From: Algoriphagus aestuariicola | Lineage (GTDB): Bacteria; Bacteroidota; Bacteroidia; Cytophagales; Cyclobacteriaceae | DNA: 64,000 nucleotides | Reading direction: 5' to 3' | Assembly: GCF_017254835.1 (NCBI RefSeq) | Contig: NZ_JAFKCW010000005.1 | Location: forward strand, 214,385 to 278,384 | In this document: piece by piece, positions 55,314 to 64,000 of the stretch | Layout of the letters: each line of letters begins with the position of its first letter | How positions within the stretch are numbered: the first letter of the stretch is position 1 | Translations under genes and position numbers: made by a program | Notes under the pieces: model-generated | The model's database searches: none | The model's input: only the letters and a program-made list of their open reading frames with translations | Told to the model about the DNA's origin: nothing

Positions 55314-56483
55314 TTAGGCGGTAATTTTCTTGAAAGTTTCGACGAACTGGTGCATCTCATCCATAGTGCCCATGCTCACCCGGCACCAAGGTTTGTCATC
55401 GATCTTGAAGACTCGGATGCCCACGCCCCCATCATACATGCCCTTCATAAAAGGCTGTCCCTCCATGGCTATGGGAAAGATCATGAAGGAGGTGCTGGAC
55501 GGGATAATATTGTAGCCTAAAGCGCCAATCTCGGAAGCGGTGTATTCTCGGCATTCGGTGTTTAGTTTCCTGCAATTCGCCAAAAACTCCTGCTCGTTCA
55601 TGCTTGCAATGGCGCCTTTGAGAGAGGTCACACAGAGTCCCATGGTGCTTCTCACTAGGGAAGTGATGGTCTCGATTCGCTCCGGTTGGGCTACGATATA
55701 GCCGATTCTCAGTCCCGCCATTCCATGGATTTTGGAGAAAGTACGGGCGACAATCACGTCTTTGCCCTCCGCGACCAGACCGACCATGGTATTGGCTTCA
55801 GGATTGTCCAAAAACTCCAAGTAGGCCTCGTCGACAAATACGGGTACTTTTTCGGAAGTCTTGGAGCAAAAAGCTTTCAACTTAGCCGCATCGGTGATGG
55901 AGCCAGTCGGATTGTTGGGATTGCAGATGTACACCAACTTGGTGTCCGAATCCACTTCTTTGGCCATCGCGTCCAAGTCATGCTGATAATCGGCAGTGAG
56001 AGGAGTAGGCTTCCAAAACGCTCCCATAGACTGGGCAGTGTTCATGATGGACATGTATGCGGGGTCAGCCGATACGATGTTTCCCCCGTTGCGGAATTGC
56101 ACAAAGGCGGTTTTCTCCAGTAGATCGGAAGAGCCTGGTCCCATCATGATATGGTCAGGGGTCACGCCTTCTTTCTCCGCGATCATCTTGATCAGTGTGG
56201 CGGCGTCGCCATGCCCGTAGCGATTTCCTATGGAAACCGAGTTGGAGATCGCCTGAATCACTTTTGGAGAAGGACCGTAGGGATTTTCATTGGCATTGAG
56301 CTTTGCAATGATTCTTGCCTCATCGTAGTTGAAAGCCGGAAGATATTCCTTCAGCCGGCTTTCGGGTTGGTACGCATGGAGGTTTTCCTTGGCGGCGAAG
56401 GCGATGGAAGGTGCCAAGCTCATGGTGCCCATGGCCATCAAGCTTGATTTGAGCCAGTTTCGTCTGCTGATTGGTTGTTTCAT
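55314..56483 (-). CDS. Tat-exported PLP-dependent aminotransferase (histidinol-phosphate aminotransferase-like)
   Basis: The start is set at ATG 56483 rather than the longer frame from 56579, because MKQPISRRNWLKSSLMAMG is a twin-arginine signal (SRRNWLK), with an AFA cleavage site near 30. Seen in the remaining class-I/II fold: ANENPYGPSPKV, VYICNPNNPTG, VDEAYLEF, and the PLP-lysine segment RTFSKIHGMAGLRIGY near 245. A PLP enzyme folded with its cofactor before export fits the Tat route. It is in an operon with a SusC/SusD pair, so it probably transaminates an imported amino compound in the periplasm (inference). Confidence 0.9.
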   Translation of the reverse strand: MKQPISRRNWLKSSLMAMGTMSLAPSIAFAAKENLHAYQPESRLKEYLPAFNYDEARIIAKLNANENPYGPSPKVIQAISNSVSIGNRYGHGDAATLIKMIAEKEGVTPDHIMMGPGSSDLLEKTAFVQFRNGGNIVSADPAYMSIMNTAQSMGAFWKPTPLTADYQHDLDAMAKEVDSDTKLVYICNPNNPTGSITDAAKLKAFCSKTSEKVPVFVDEAYLEFLDNPEANTMVGLVAEGKDVIVARTFSKIHGMAGLRIGYIVAQPERIETITSLVRSTMGLCVTSLKGAIASMNEQEFLANCRKLNTECREYTASEIGALGYNIIPSSTSFMIFPIAMEGQPFMKGMYDGGVGIRVFKIDDKPWCRVSMGTMDEMHQFVETFKKITA

Positions 56484-56520
56484 GATGATTGAATTTGAGT
56501 AAAAGTGATTGTTGAGGATT

Positions 56521-56964
56521 TTATTGAACTCTAACCGTGTGGTATTTTCTGAAAGCGATTGATTTATGCGTGCCCGCAAACTCCAGCCTTACCTGCGTTC
56601 CGCTTGTTGGGGCCTCTATGCCAAGGTCGGCCCAGCTGATGACGAGTTCCGCATTCCCTTCCGCATTGGTGGTAAGGGACGCGACTTTGCGGGTGCTCGC
56701 CACGTAGACGTCCAGTGCAAGGTTGGGGACAGGTATGGAGTCAATTCCCAGGTTATGGTCTAGGATATTGGTTTTGTCCAGTTCTAAAGTCTTTGAGTTG
56801 ACCGAAACCGTGGATGTGGCAGGGAAACTGGTTCCCTCCAGGAGGATCAAAACCGGAGCGGCAACGTTGGGAGTGACCAGATCTTCAGTTTCCACACAAG
56901 CCTGTGAAAACAGCAGCAGGGATAGTGCGAGGATCAGGGAGATATTTCTTATGAATTTGTTCAT
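56521..56964 (-). CDS. Small lipoprotein of unknown function in the SusCD operon
   Basis: The start at ATG 56964 (MNKFIRNISLILALSLLL) gives a lipoprotein signal with LFSQAC at Cys23; the frame upstream to 57009 is not needed. The mature part (about 125 residues) is beta-rich with Thr and Ala, like a single Ig-type domain (VTPNVAAPVLILL, TTNAEGNAELVISW). It lies 30 bp after the SusD-like gene. No family recognised; it may be an accessory surface lipoprotein of the uptake system. Confidence 0.8.
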   Translation of the reverse strand: MNKFIRNISLILALSLLLFSQACVETEDLVTPNVAAPVLILLEGTSFPATSTVSVNSKTLELDKTNILDHNLGIDSIPVPNLALDVYVASTRKVASLTTNAEGNAELVISWADLGIEAPTSGTQVRLEFAGTHKSIAFRKYHTVRVQ

Positions 56965-56993
56965 GGTTTTTCTTATTGAGCGTGGAAACTGAA

Positions 56994-58460
56994 TTATTCG
57001 ACCCACCAAAGTGGAGTTCTCATGTTGTCGGGACCGCCGAGCTTGCTGATGCCTTCGTTGAGATTGGTCTCATTGAGAGAGTATTCGGAGGTAGGGTATT
57101 CGATTCGGGTGGGCAAAACGCCATCGTTGGAAAACACGGCATTGGGGTGCGGAGGAGGCATCACTGGAAAACCCGTTCTTCGGTACTCAACCCAAGCTTC
57201 TACTCCCTGTCCAAAGAGCGCCAGCCACTTTTGCGTCATGATAGCTTCCTTGGACACGACGCCGATACGGCTCATGTAGTCGGCAGGCATGGTTAGGCCA
57301 TGCTGCTCAAAGCTGGCTTCAATAGCCTCTTCCAACAGCACCGCCGCATCCCCGTCTATGTCTCCGTCAAAGGCCGCTTCCGCCTTGATAAAGAGCAGCT
57401 CTGGATAGGTCATGAGCAGGCTTGGCGCAACCGGGCTCAGGTATTTGGTGCCAATGCGGGAGGCGTTGAATGTTCCCGCCGCGGCATCGGTGAGCCCATT
57501 GGGAAGTCCTACGTAGCTGCCATCGGCAAGAGGCTGGGCGTAGATAGTGACGCGCTCGTCATCCAAAGCAAGGAGCTTGTCGATGAGTGTTGAGCTGACA
57601 TTCCAGTCGGACCGGGTCGAAAACACATCAAACATCTTGTTTCTGCTACCGATCACGTCAAAGTGCTGGAGATGGGCGGCCTCCGACTGACTGGTAAACA
57701 CGGGATATGTGGAAGGGTCGGCAATAATCTTGGCCATGATTGCCCTGGATTCTGACGGTTTCTTGGCCGCTTGGCGATTTGCGATTCTAAGCGCCAGCGA
57801 GTTGGCAAACTTCTTCCATCGCATGATGTCTCCATTGAACAAGATGTCCCCGCTGATGGGTGCACCGCCGACGACCAGATTGGTATTGGCCTCTTCAAGG
57901 TCAGCTAGTAAGCCTGCATAGATCTCCTCCATCGAATCATATTTTGGAGAGTTGACGCTGACTTCAGCGGTTCCCTGCAATGCTTCGGAATAGGGAATTG
58001 GTCCAAAAACATCAGTGAGGTAAGAGAAAGCGAAGGCCTTCATCACCAGGGCCACTCCTACATAGTTTGAGTTTGCGTAGGCAGCATCTGGAGCTGAGAG
58101 GCTTTTGATCCGCTCAAAATTGACTAGGGATTCGGTATAAATTCGGTTCCAGGTGCCGGAGGAGACGGTCAGGGGAATTTCATAGCTGTCGCCTTCCGCG
58201 TTGATGTAGATGTTTCTGGAGAGATGTTGTATCCAGCACATCGCCGCATCGATGTTCAGCCGTTCGTATCTGGTGCTGTGACCCCAGTATCTATCCACCA
58301 CGGTCTGGATGGCATTGGGGAGGAGCAAAGCCGGTGCGATCTCTACCGGGTTGTTGGGGTCGGTGTTCATTTCTTCAAACTCGCCGGTGCAGGACTGCGC
58401 TGTCCAAGCCGCCAATACGATGAAGAGTGCCGAGAGTGACTTTATATAAGTTTTTTTCAT
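56994..58460 (-). CDS. SusD-like outer-membrane lipoprotein (SusD-like_2 type)
   Basis: The 488-residue protein has a lipobox (TAQSC at Cys24), FEEMNTDPNNPVEI after it and the helical core of the second SusD subgroup (WNRIYTESLVNFERI near 109, MKAFAFSYLTDVFGPIPYSE near 140, MRWKKFANSLALRIANRQ near 222). It ends GPDNMRTPLWWVE. It should form the lid of the SusC encoded 26 bp upstream. This subgroup is often linked to peptide or amine substrates rather than glycans, but that is not firm. Confidence 0.92.
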   Translation of the reverse strand: MKKTYIKSLSALFIVLAAWTAQSCTGEFEEMNTDPNNPVEIAPALLLPNAIQTVVDRYWGHSTRYERLNIDAAMCWIQHLSRNIYINAEGDSYEIPLTVSSGTWNRIYTESLVNFERIKSLSAPDAAYANSNYVGVALVMKAFAFSYLTDVFGPIPYSEALQGTAEVSVNSPKYDSMEEIYAGLLADLEEANTNLVVGGAPISGDILFNGDIMRWKKFANSLALRIANRQAAKKPSESRAIMAKIIADPSTYPVFTSQSEAAHLQHFDVIGSRNKMFDVFSTRSDWNVSSTLIDKLLALDDERVTIYAQPLADGSYVGLPNGLTDAAAGTFNASRIGTKYLSPVAPSLLMTYPELLFIKAEAAFDGDIDGDAAVLLEEAIEASFEQHGLTMPADYMSRIGVVSKEAIMTQKWLALFGQGVEAWVEYRRTGFPVMPPPHPNAVFSNDGVLPTRIEYPTSEYSLNETNLNEGISKLGGPDNMRTPLWWVE

Positions 58461-58486
58461 GACAGATGGAGTTTAGGTTTGGCTGA

Positions 58487-61400
58487 TCAAAAAGTGATGT
58501 TCAGGTTGAAACCCATATTTCGGGTACTGGGCATTTCCCCATAGGCGAAGCCTTGGGCGTTGCCTCCTTTATTGTCCACCTCTGGGTCCATGTGGGGGTG
58601 GTTTTTATAGAGAATCGCTAGGTTTCTTGCGACGAAAGTGAGATTCATCGACTGGATAAAATTGTTTCGAAGAAAGTTTTCGGGGAAGCTGTAGCCAAAG
58701 GTCAGTTCTCTCAGCTTGACATAGGTGCCGTCAAATATTCCGGCTTCGTGGTAGGTCCGTGGATTTTGTGCGTTCCAGAAGGTGGTTGCATTGACGATCA
58801 CGTCATTTGGAGCGTAGACTGGATCCTCAGCGGTGCCAATATTCATGACTCCTTTTCCGATAATTCCTTCTTCGCGACCAGCTGCGGTCTCTGCGTATTG
58901 GCCGGTTTTCCTTGCCAAGCCAGTACCCACGTCAAAGATATCGCCTCCCATCTTTACGTCTATCAAAGTAGACAGTGTGAATCCTTTAAAACTGAACGAG
59001 TTGGAAAGCCCACCGATCCAGTCCGGCTGGATGTTGCCTAGCGCATGGGTTCCCTCTTCGAGGATGGGAAGGCCATTGTTGTAGATCAACTCACCCTCTG
59101 GGCTGCGTAGATAGCGACGGCCGTAAAGTGTACCGTAGGGCTGACCTACGCGCGCTTCCGAAGTCAAGCTGTTCTGCGTGCCCAAAATGTAGTTTTCCAA
59201 GCCTTCGGCCAGCTCTACGACCTTGTTTCGATTTCTCGCAAAGTTCAGAGAGAGATCCCAAGAGAATCCCGACGGAAGTACTACGGGTCGGGCGTTGAGC
59301 ATCACTTCTATCCCTTGGTTGGTAATCTCACCAGCATTCAAGATCTGGCTGCTGTAGCCCGAGGCAGTGGAGATGGATACCGCTAGGATCTGGTTGATCG
59401 TGGATTGGTGGTAGTAGGTCATGTCCAGTCCCAATCTTCCTTGGAAGAAACGTACGTCCAATCCCAGCTCTTTTCCCGTCGTGATTTCCGGCTTTAGGTT
59501 GCGGTTTGCGATTTCCTTGGACTCCGTGTAGGTCGGGGTAGTGCCAGCCCAGAGTCCCATCGAGGTGTACACTTGGTTGAGCATGTAGGGGTCGGCGTCG
59601 TTTCCAACTTGGGCCAAGCTCGCCCTGACTTTCGCAAAGGAGAGGACGTTGGATGAAACATTAAACATGTCCGTCAATACCGCGCTAAGGGCAACGGAAG
59701 GATAGAAAAAGGAATTGTTGTCCACAGGCAGGGTGCTAGACCAATCATTTCTGCCCGTAAGGTCTAGGAACAGCACGTTTTTATAACCCAGTTGTGCCGA
59801 GCCAAAGACGCTGTTCACCACTTGCTCACTGGTCTCGCTTGACGGCGTGGTCGGACTCGCATAATTGCCTAGGTTGTAAAGACCGTCGATGGTCAATTCG
59901 CCGACGTTTACTTGGGTTCTTTTGTAGTTGTTTGTGCGGTTGATAGCTCCAGCCTGGAGTTTCATGGAGAAAGTTTGGGAAATGTCTTTGTCAAAGGTTA
60001 GGATCAGATCATTGTTCGTTTCTTGGCTTCTGAGCGCTATCTCCTGATAGGAACCCAACCTTCTGACATTGTTTTTTGTGAACTCAACCCCCGTAACGTT
60101 TTCTCTCAAATCGGACCAAAAGTCCGTACCACTGCGCAGCATGACGCTGAAGTGCTCGCTGATGTCATAGCTGAGTGCGATGTTGCCGACTAGGCGATCT
60201 TTCTCGTTGGCATTGGTATAGGCTTCCTGATAGAAGAATGGATTTGAGAAGTACTCATGCTGCCAGTTGGCGTAGGGATAAAAGTCTCCGCTGCGGAAGG
60301 TGGCCGCTTGTATGTCGTAGTAGTCTCGCCAGTTTTTTAGCTTGGTATAGTCTGTGTGGCGATGGGCCCAGATGAAGTCCTGGCTGCCGGAGAAGTTTCT
60401 GTTGTCAGAGCCGGACTTGATGTATTCGGCATTGACCATCACCTGCAGCGCGGGAGTGAATTTGTAGGAAGTGTTGAGCTTGAAGTTGTTTCGCCAGTAG
60501 TCATTGTTCAGCATGATGCTGGTCTGGTCCATTTTTCCCACCGAAAGGCGGAAGCTTCCCAGCTCATTACCCCCGGAGAGCGCGACATTATAGGATTGCG
60601 TGCTGCCCGTTTCCCAAAAATCCTCCCAGTTGTTAGGCTGGGGAAGGAGGGCGACCTTCTCAGGTGCCGAGTACCAAAGAGGCACCATCCGGCCATCCAT
60701 TGGAGCTCCCCAGCTTTCATCGACCCCAGCGGTGCCGCGTATCCCTTCCGCGTCAAATCCGTTTCGGCCGTCAACGTACCAGGTACTGTAGCCAGCCCCA
60801 CCCCCGTAGATGTTTTGAAAGTTTGGCTTGACCAAAGGATTGTCCCAAGTCATGTTGGTGTTGAATTCCAGACCAATGCCTTTGGTGCCTTCCCCGTTTT
60901 TGGTGGTGACCATGATCACGCCGTTTGCCGCCCGAGAGCCGTAGAGTGCAGCTGCGGTAGCACCTTTCAGCACATTGATCTCCTTGATATTGTCGGGGTT
61001 CAGTTCGGATAGGCCACTGCCATATTTTTTGGAAGAGCTCTGCTCCAGCGGTACTCCGTCGACCACGATCAGAGGTTCGTTGTTCCCAGCCACGGACGAA
61101 GATCCCCTGATGACAATGTGAGACCCGCTGCCAGGACTGGAGTTGCCAGTGATCTGCACCCCGGCTACACGACCGGAGAGGGAGTTGGCCACGTTTGCCG
61201 CCCGGGCCCGGGTGAGGGCATCCCCATTTACACTTTGGGTTGAATATCCCAGGGCTTTTTTGTCCCTAGCCAAACCAAAGGCAGTGATCACCACTTCACT
61301 GAGCGCCAGATCCGAAGGGGCGAGGATAATGCTGTATTCCGACTGTGTGGAGACTGGGATTTCTTGGGTGGTAAACCCGATAAATGAAACTACCAGGACT

Positions 61401-61954
61401 GGATTGGTCAGGTTTTCATCAAAGGTCAGGGAAAACCTTCCGTCCAAATCTGTCACCACGCCGATCTTGGTATCCTTGATCAAGACGCTTGCTCCGGGGA
61501 TGGCCATTTCCGTGTCGTCAAACACAATACCTTCGATGGTTCGCTCGGCTTGTATTGCTGCCTTGGAAGGCGAGGGTATAGATTCGGTTTTGCTGTTGGC
61601 GCTTGGCTGGGAAGTGCTTTCTTTTACCACCATGTAGAAGTTGCCAGAGCCTTTTTTGTATTGCAATTGGCTACCCTTGAGGATGCGGTTCAGGTTTTCT
61701 TCGGCCGAAAGTTGGGAATTGATTGCCGCTGGAGTAGCGCTTCCTGTTACCAAGTTAGACGGATAGGCGATGGATATCGCATAGATCTCTTCCAGATCTC
61801 TGAGTGCAGACTCCAGCGTTTTGGAGTCATGGGCCGCATTGGGGCCAGGCCCTTTGGCCAGTTGCTGAGGGGTTTGACCGTAGGAGGATGGTGGGAGCGT
61901 GACCGCTCCAGCCATCCCCACTACCAACAAACAGCGGGTAAATTTTGAGAACAT
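58487..61954 (-). CDS. SusC-family TonB-dependent transporter with N-terminal STN signalling domain
   Basis: Seen in 1155 residues: a signal peptide (to about YGQ); an STN domain (about 45-110, LESALRDLEEIYAISIAYPSN) that contacts FecR in the periplasm; a carboxypeptidase-regulatory-like domain (about 140-215, IPGASVLIKDTKIGVVTDL); a plug (GVQITGNSSPGSG, SRAANGVIMVTTKNGEG); and a barrel ending MGFNLNITF. It both transports substrate and signals to the FecR/ECF-sigma pair encoded upstream. The start ATG 61954 is about 160 bp downstream of the fecR stop. Confidence 0.95.
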   Translation of the reverse strand: MFSKFTRCLLVVGMAGAVTLPPSSYGQTPQQLAKGPGPNAAHDSKTLESALRDLEEIYAISIAYPSNLVTGSATPAAINSQLSAEENLNRILKGSQLQYKKGSGNFYMVVKESTSQPSANSKTESIPSPSKAAIQAERTIEGIVFDDTEMAIPGASVLIKDTKIGVVTDLDGRFSLTFDENLTNPVLVVSFIGFTTQEIPVSTQSEYSIILAPSDLALSEVVITAFGLARDKKALGYSTQSVNGDALTRARAANVANSLSGRVAGVQITGNSSPGSGSHIVIRGSSSVAGNNEPLIVVDGVPLEQSSSKKYGSGLSELNPDNIKEINVLKGATAAALYGSRAANGVIMVTTKNGEGTKGIGLEFNTNMTWDNPLVKPNFQNIYGGGAGYSTWYVDGRNGFDAEGIRGTAGVDESWGAPMDGRMVPLWYSAPEKVALLPQPNNWEDFWETGSTQSYNVALSGGNELGSFRLSVGKMDQTSIMLNNDYWRNNFKLNTSYKFTPALQVMVNAEYIKSGSDNRNFSGSQDFIWAHRHTDYTKLKNWRDYYDIQAATFRSGDFYPYANWQHEYFSNPFFYQEAYTNANEKDRLVGNIALSYDISEHFSVMLRSGTDFWSDLRENVTGVEFTKNNVRRLGSYQEIALRSQETNNDLILTFDKDISQTFSMKLQAGAINRTNNYKRTQVNVGELTIDGLYNLGNYASPTTPSSETSEQVVNSVFGSAQLGYKNVLFLDLTGRNDWSSTLPVDNNSFFYPSVALSAVLTDMFNVSSNVLSFAKVRASLAQVGNDADPYMLNQVYTSMGLWAGTTPTYTESKEIANRNLKPEITTGKELGLDVRFFQGRLGLDMTYYHQSTINQILAVSISTASGYSSQILNAGEITNQGIEVMLNARPVVLPSGFSWDLSLNFARNRNKVVELAEGLENYILGTQNSLTSEARVGQPYGTLYGRRYLRSPEGELIYNNGLPILEEGTHALGNIQPDWIGGLSNSFSFKGFTLSTLIDVKMGGDIFDVGTGLARKTGQYAETAAGREEGIIGKGVMNIGTAEDPVYAPNDVIVNATTFWNAQNPRTYHEAGIFDGTYVKLRELTFGYSFPENFLRNNFIQSMNLTFVARNLAILYKNHPHMDPEVDNKGGNAQGFAYGEMPSTRNMGFNLNITF

Positions 61955-62115
61955 AGATTAAGTGGTTAGTGGTTAGAATGATAGATTGAGAGGTTTTGGG
62001 TTTACTGCTAATCATTCTTCCAAATCCCATCCGGGATTTTTGCTCTATGTCTTTTTCCTGATTCATTAGAACAGGAGTATTTACTTAATCACTGTTGGTC
62101 TATTGTTTTGCTGGT

Positions 62116-63003
62116 TTAGTTTGTTTCAGATTGTTTTATATGGGCTATTGTTACTTTGCTTCCGTTCAAAGTGATCGACGTGCCAAACAGAATTCCGAGG
62201 TTTTCTAGTACTACTTCGGGCCGGTCAGAGAGTGGTAGACTCCCGGATACAGCTGTCCCACTTTGTAAGGTGCCTGCATCGTCGAGCGTAAGGTCATAGA
62301 TCTCGAGTACGGTCTCCAATACCTTTCCGAGATTTTCATTCTCCATTTTCAGCTTCCTGTCCCTCCAGGAGCTTAGCCTTTCCGGGTTTTCTACTCGGAT
62401 CGAATTAAGGTTTTTTCCCCTCGGGTCCATCTTGGCGCATTCACCCGGAGTCATCAGATGTTCGGAGACTCCGTTTTTTCCCTCGTAGCCCAGCAGCACG
62501 CTTCCTTCCATCAAGGTGACTTTCTCCACCAGACCGGAGCTTTTCACATTGAATTTGGTCCCGAGTACCGTCACTCCGAGATCACCACCTTCGTTTACTT
62601 CAAAGGTGTTTCCCTCTCCATCTTTCCGAATGGAAAAGAATGCTTCACCTTCCAGCCTGACTTTCCGGTCAAAGCCAGAAAGCCTGCTCATCCGGTAGCT
62701 CAATGTCGAATTGGAGTTGAGCGTGACTGAGGAGCTATCGGGTAGGGTAAGTTCAAGAATTTCGTCAGCTGTGGTGTGGTAAACCACCTCAATACTGCCG
62801 GTCCAGACCCAGATCGAAATTGCTGAAACTAGGACAAGAGAAATAGAGGCGGCAAGCGTGACCTTTTTCCAGATTCTCTTTCTTCTGATCACCTGCCTCT
62901 GCCTGATTTCAATTCCCGTCTTGATCGCGTCAAACATTTTTTTCTGTAAAGCGACTTCTTCGCTTTCGTTTAATCCTTCCAAATAGTCCTCGCTGTTTTG
63001 CAT
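62116..63003 (-). CDS. FecR-family anti-sigma factor
   Basis: The 295-residue protein has a cytoplasmic N-terminus that should bind the sigma factor, one transmembrane helix (about 50-70, LAASISLVLVSAISIWVW), a FecR domain (about 85-190; DSSSVTLNSNSTLSY, RLEGEAFFSI, VTVLGTKFNVKS) and a C-terminal DUF4974-like domain (about 215-290, LGKVLETVLEIYDLTL). It receives the signal from the STN domain of the adjacent SusC and controls the sigma factor encoded 180 bp upstream. Confidence 0.93.
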   Translation of the reverse strand: MQNSEDYLEGLNESEEVALQKKMFDAIKTGIEIRQRQVIRRKRIWKKVTLAASISLVLVSAISIWVWTGSIEVVYHTTADEILELTLPDSSSVTLNSNSTLSYRMSRLSGFDRKVRLEGEAFFSIRKDGEGNTFEVNEGGDLGVTVLGTKFNVKSSGLVEKVTLMEGSVLLGYEGKNGVSEHLMTPGECAKMDPRGKNLNSIRVENPERLSSWRDRKLKMENENLGKVLETVLEIYDLTLDDAGTLQSGTAVSGSLPLSDRPEVVLENLGILFGTSITLNGSKVTIAHIKQSETN

Positions 63004-63183
63004 GCTTGTTTGGATTTTCGGGGACTAGTTGGGAAATATTAATAGTAGCTGGTCTGTTTTCATTTACTTAGTCAACTGAGAATGTTTTTTCCTCCAGTGC
63101 CAGTTGAAAAAAAGATGGTTTTTTTTTCAAAAGCCGGAAAACGGAGTCTATGAGGTGTTTTTTCTTCTGTGTTTTTAAATTGA

Positions 63184-63783
63184 TTAAAGAAAAAAGAAGA
63201 GGGGATCTTGAAGTAGCGCCATTCCGCTCGCCAATGTCAGCTCTCTCAGGCTGACCCGAAGGTCTTTGATGGCGCGTATTAGGTGCTTCTCGACTGTGCT
63301 TACCGAAATCTCCATGACATCAGCAATTTCACTGTAGCTCAGTCCTTTATTGAATCGAAGTTTGTAAGCCTTTTGCCTTTGGATTGGGAATTTTTTGATA
63401 ATCCCCTTGATGTTCAGTTTTAAATCTTTGAATTGAATCAGCTCCTCTATGGAGATGCTGGTATCTGGACTTTGTGCTTTCAGCGTATCCAAATATTTCT
63501 CCCGGATTGATCTAGATTTGTATTGGTTGATGATCCTGAAGTTGACGGAGCTATGTAGGTAGGACGACAGTGATTCGTAGATGCTGATGGATTTTCGGCG
63601 AACCCAAAGGTCTATAAATACCTCCTGCACGATTCCTTCCACTATCTCGCGCTGGTTGAGTTTCCTCATGCCGAAGTTGAAAAGTTGCTTCCAATACCGA
63701 TTGTAGATTTCCTCAAATGCGGCATCTGAGTCATTCTTGATCCTTTCCAGCAACCTTTTTTCGTAGAGCACTTTCTCGGACAT
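63184..63783 (-). CDS. ECF-type RNA polymerase sigma factor (FecI-like)
   Basis: The 199-residue protein has sigma region 2 (about 12-80; FEEIYNRYWKQLFNFG, IVQEVFIDLWVRR) and region 4 (about 130-180; GLSYSEIADVMEISVSTVEKHLI), a usual helix-turn-helix. Regions 1 and 3 are absent, as in ECF factors. It should drive the downstream FecR, SusC and SusD genes once released by FecR. Start ATG 63783; the region upstream is strongly AT-rich. Confidence 0.93.
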   Translation of the reverse strand: MSEKVLYEKRLLERIKNDSDAAFEEIYNRYWKQLFNFGMRKLNQREIVEGIVQEVFIDLWVRRKSISIYESLSSYLHSSVNFRIINQYKSRSIREKYLDTLKAQSPDTSISIEELIQFKDLKLNIKGIIKKFPIQRQKAYKLRFNKGLSYSEIADVMEISVSTVEKHLIRAIKDLRVSLRELTLASGMALLQDPLFFFL

Positions 63784-64000
63784 AGGAAATCTAGTGTAGT
63801 TGAAGGATTATCGATGCATTGAATTTTTTATAAACAGGGTTATAAATTAGGATCAATTGAATAAAAAAATGTTAAAAAATCAAATTATGGTTTATAAAAA
63901 AGTATAAATGTAAAATATGTATGTAAAAATCGGCTTTCTAGGGTTTTTCAATCGGTTTCGAGTTTTTTGGTTTTTTTTGCCTCCCTAGCTGTGAAGGTGA
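63784..64000. other. AT-rich region upstream of the sigma factor
   Basis: No gene is seen. It probably carries the sigma factor promoter; no clear -7/-33 pair was found. Confidence 0.4.

Noticed and set aside
1-64000. CRISPR array, rRNA, tRNA or complete insertion sequence
   Set aside because: None was seen by eye: no regularly spaced short repeats with unique spacers, no tRNA-like cloverleaf and no intact transposase with terminal repeats.

Overview
The window reads as a chromosome segment of a Bacteroidota bacterium, most likely from the Cytophagales (Algoriphagus/Cyclobacterium-like; inferred). The signs are type IX secretion C-terminal sorting domains, three SusC/SusD outer-membrane uptake pairs, an ECF-sigma/FecR/STN-SusC signalling cascade, cytochrome-c-fused beta-propeller sugar dehydrogenases, a DUF1080 protein and loose lipoboxes. 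I found no rRNA, tRNA, CRISPR array or complete insertion sequence.

Region 1 (1-7.5 kb) holds two paralogous secreted multidomain proteins with Ig-like, LamG-like, InlB-like and T9SS modules. The first is cut by the window edge and carries a nearly identical 279-bp tandem repeat. The second begins with a polysaccharide-lyase-14-like domain. Both genes are followed by the same covarying hairpin.

Region 2 (7.5-27.1 kb) is a Wzx/Wzy-type exopolysaccharide or capsule locus. A leftward run holds wza, a Wzc tyrosine kinase, an Alg14/Alg13-like glycosyltransferase pair, a CDP-sugar module (RfbF, NAD-dependent epimerase/dehydratase, RmlC-like epimerase, SAF-domain dehydrogenase), an LhgO-like oxidase, glycosyltransferases, a flippase and a polymerase. 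A separate leftward pair encodes a Gfo/Idh/MocA oxidoreductase and an aldo-keto-reductase-like protein. The initiating sugar-phosphate transferase is transcribed rightward from its own long upstream region and ends at a strong terminator.

Region 3 (27.8-33.3 kb) is the most unusual part. One 1307-residue membrane protein joins a cellulose-synthase-like GT2 domain to an exported GH26-like domain, a GH2/GH5-like (GH-A clan) TIM barrel and an Ig-like C-terminal module. Divergent from it is a probable lipoprotein that repeats the last two modules. This looks like a compact synthase-plus-hydrolase system for an extracellular glycan, separate from the Wzx/Wzy route.

Region 4 (33.5-54.1 kb) contains an FG-GAP repeat protein, a GlxA-type AraC regulator next to an exported DJ-1/PfpI protein with a Cys-rich metal-binding-like N-terminus, and two divergent SusC/SusD pairs. 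Each SusCD pair is followed in the same direction by a beta-propeller/HEAT/cytochrome c dehydrogenase. One of these overlaps a DUF1080 (3-keto-disaccharide hydrolase) gene, which points to oxidation of glycosides at C3 followed by cleavage. The other carries a degenerate SGNH domain.

Region 5 (54.1-64 kb) is a leftward locus of ECF sigma factor, FecR anti-sigma factor, STN-containing SusC, SusD-like lipoprotein, small lipoprotein, Tat-exported aminotransferase and AEC-family permease. It is probably a regulated uptake and conversion system for an amine- or amino-acid-containing substrate (inferred).
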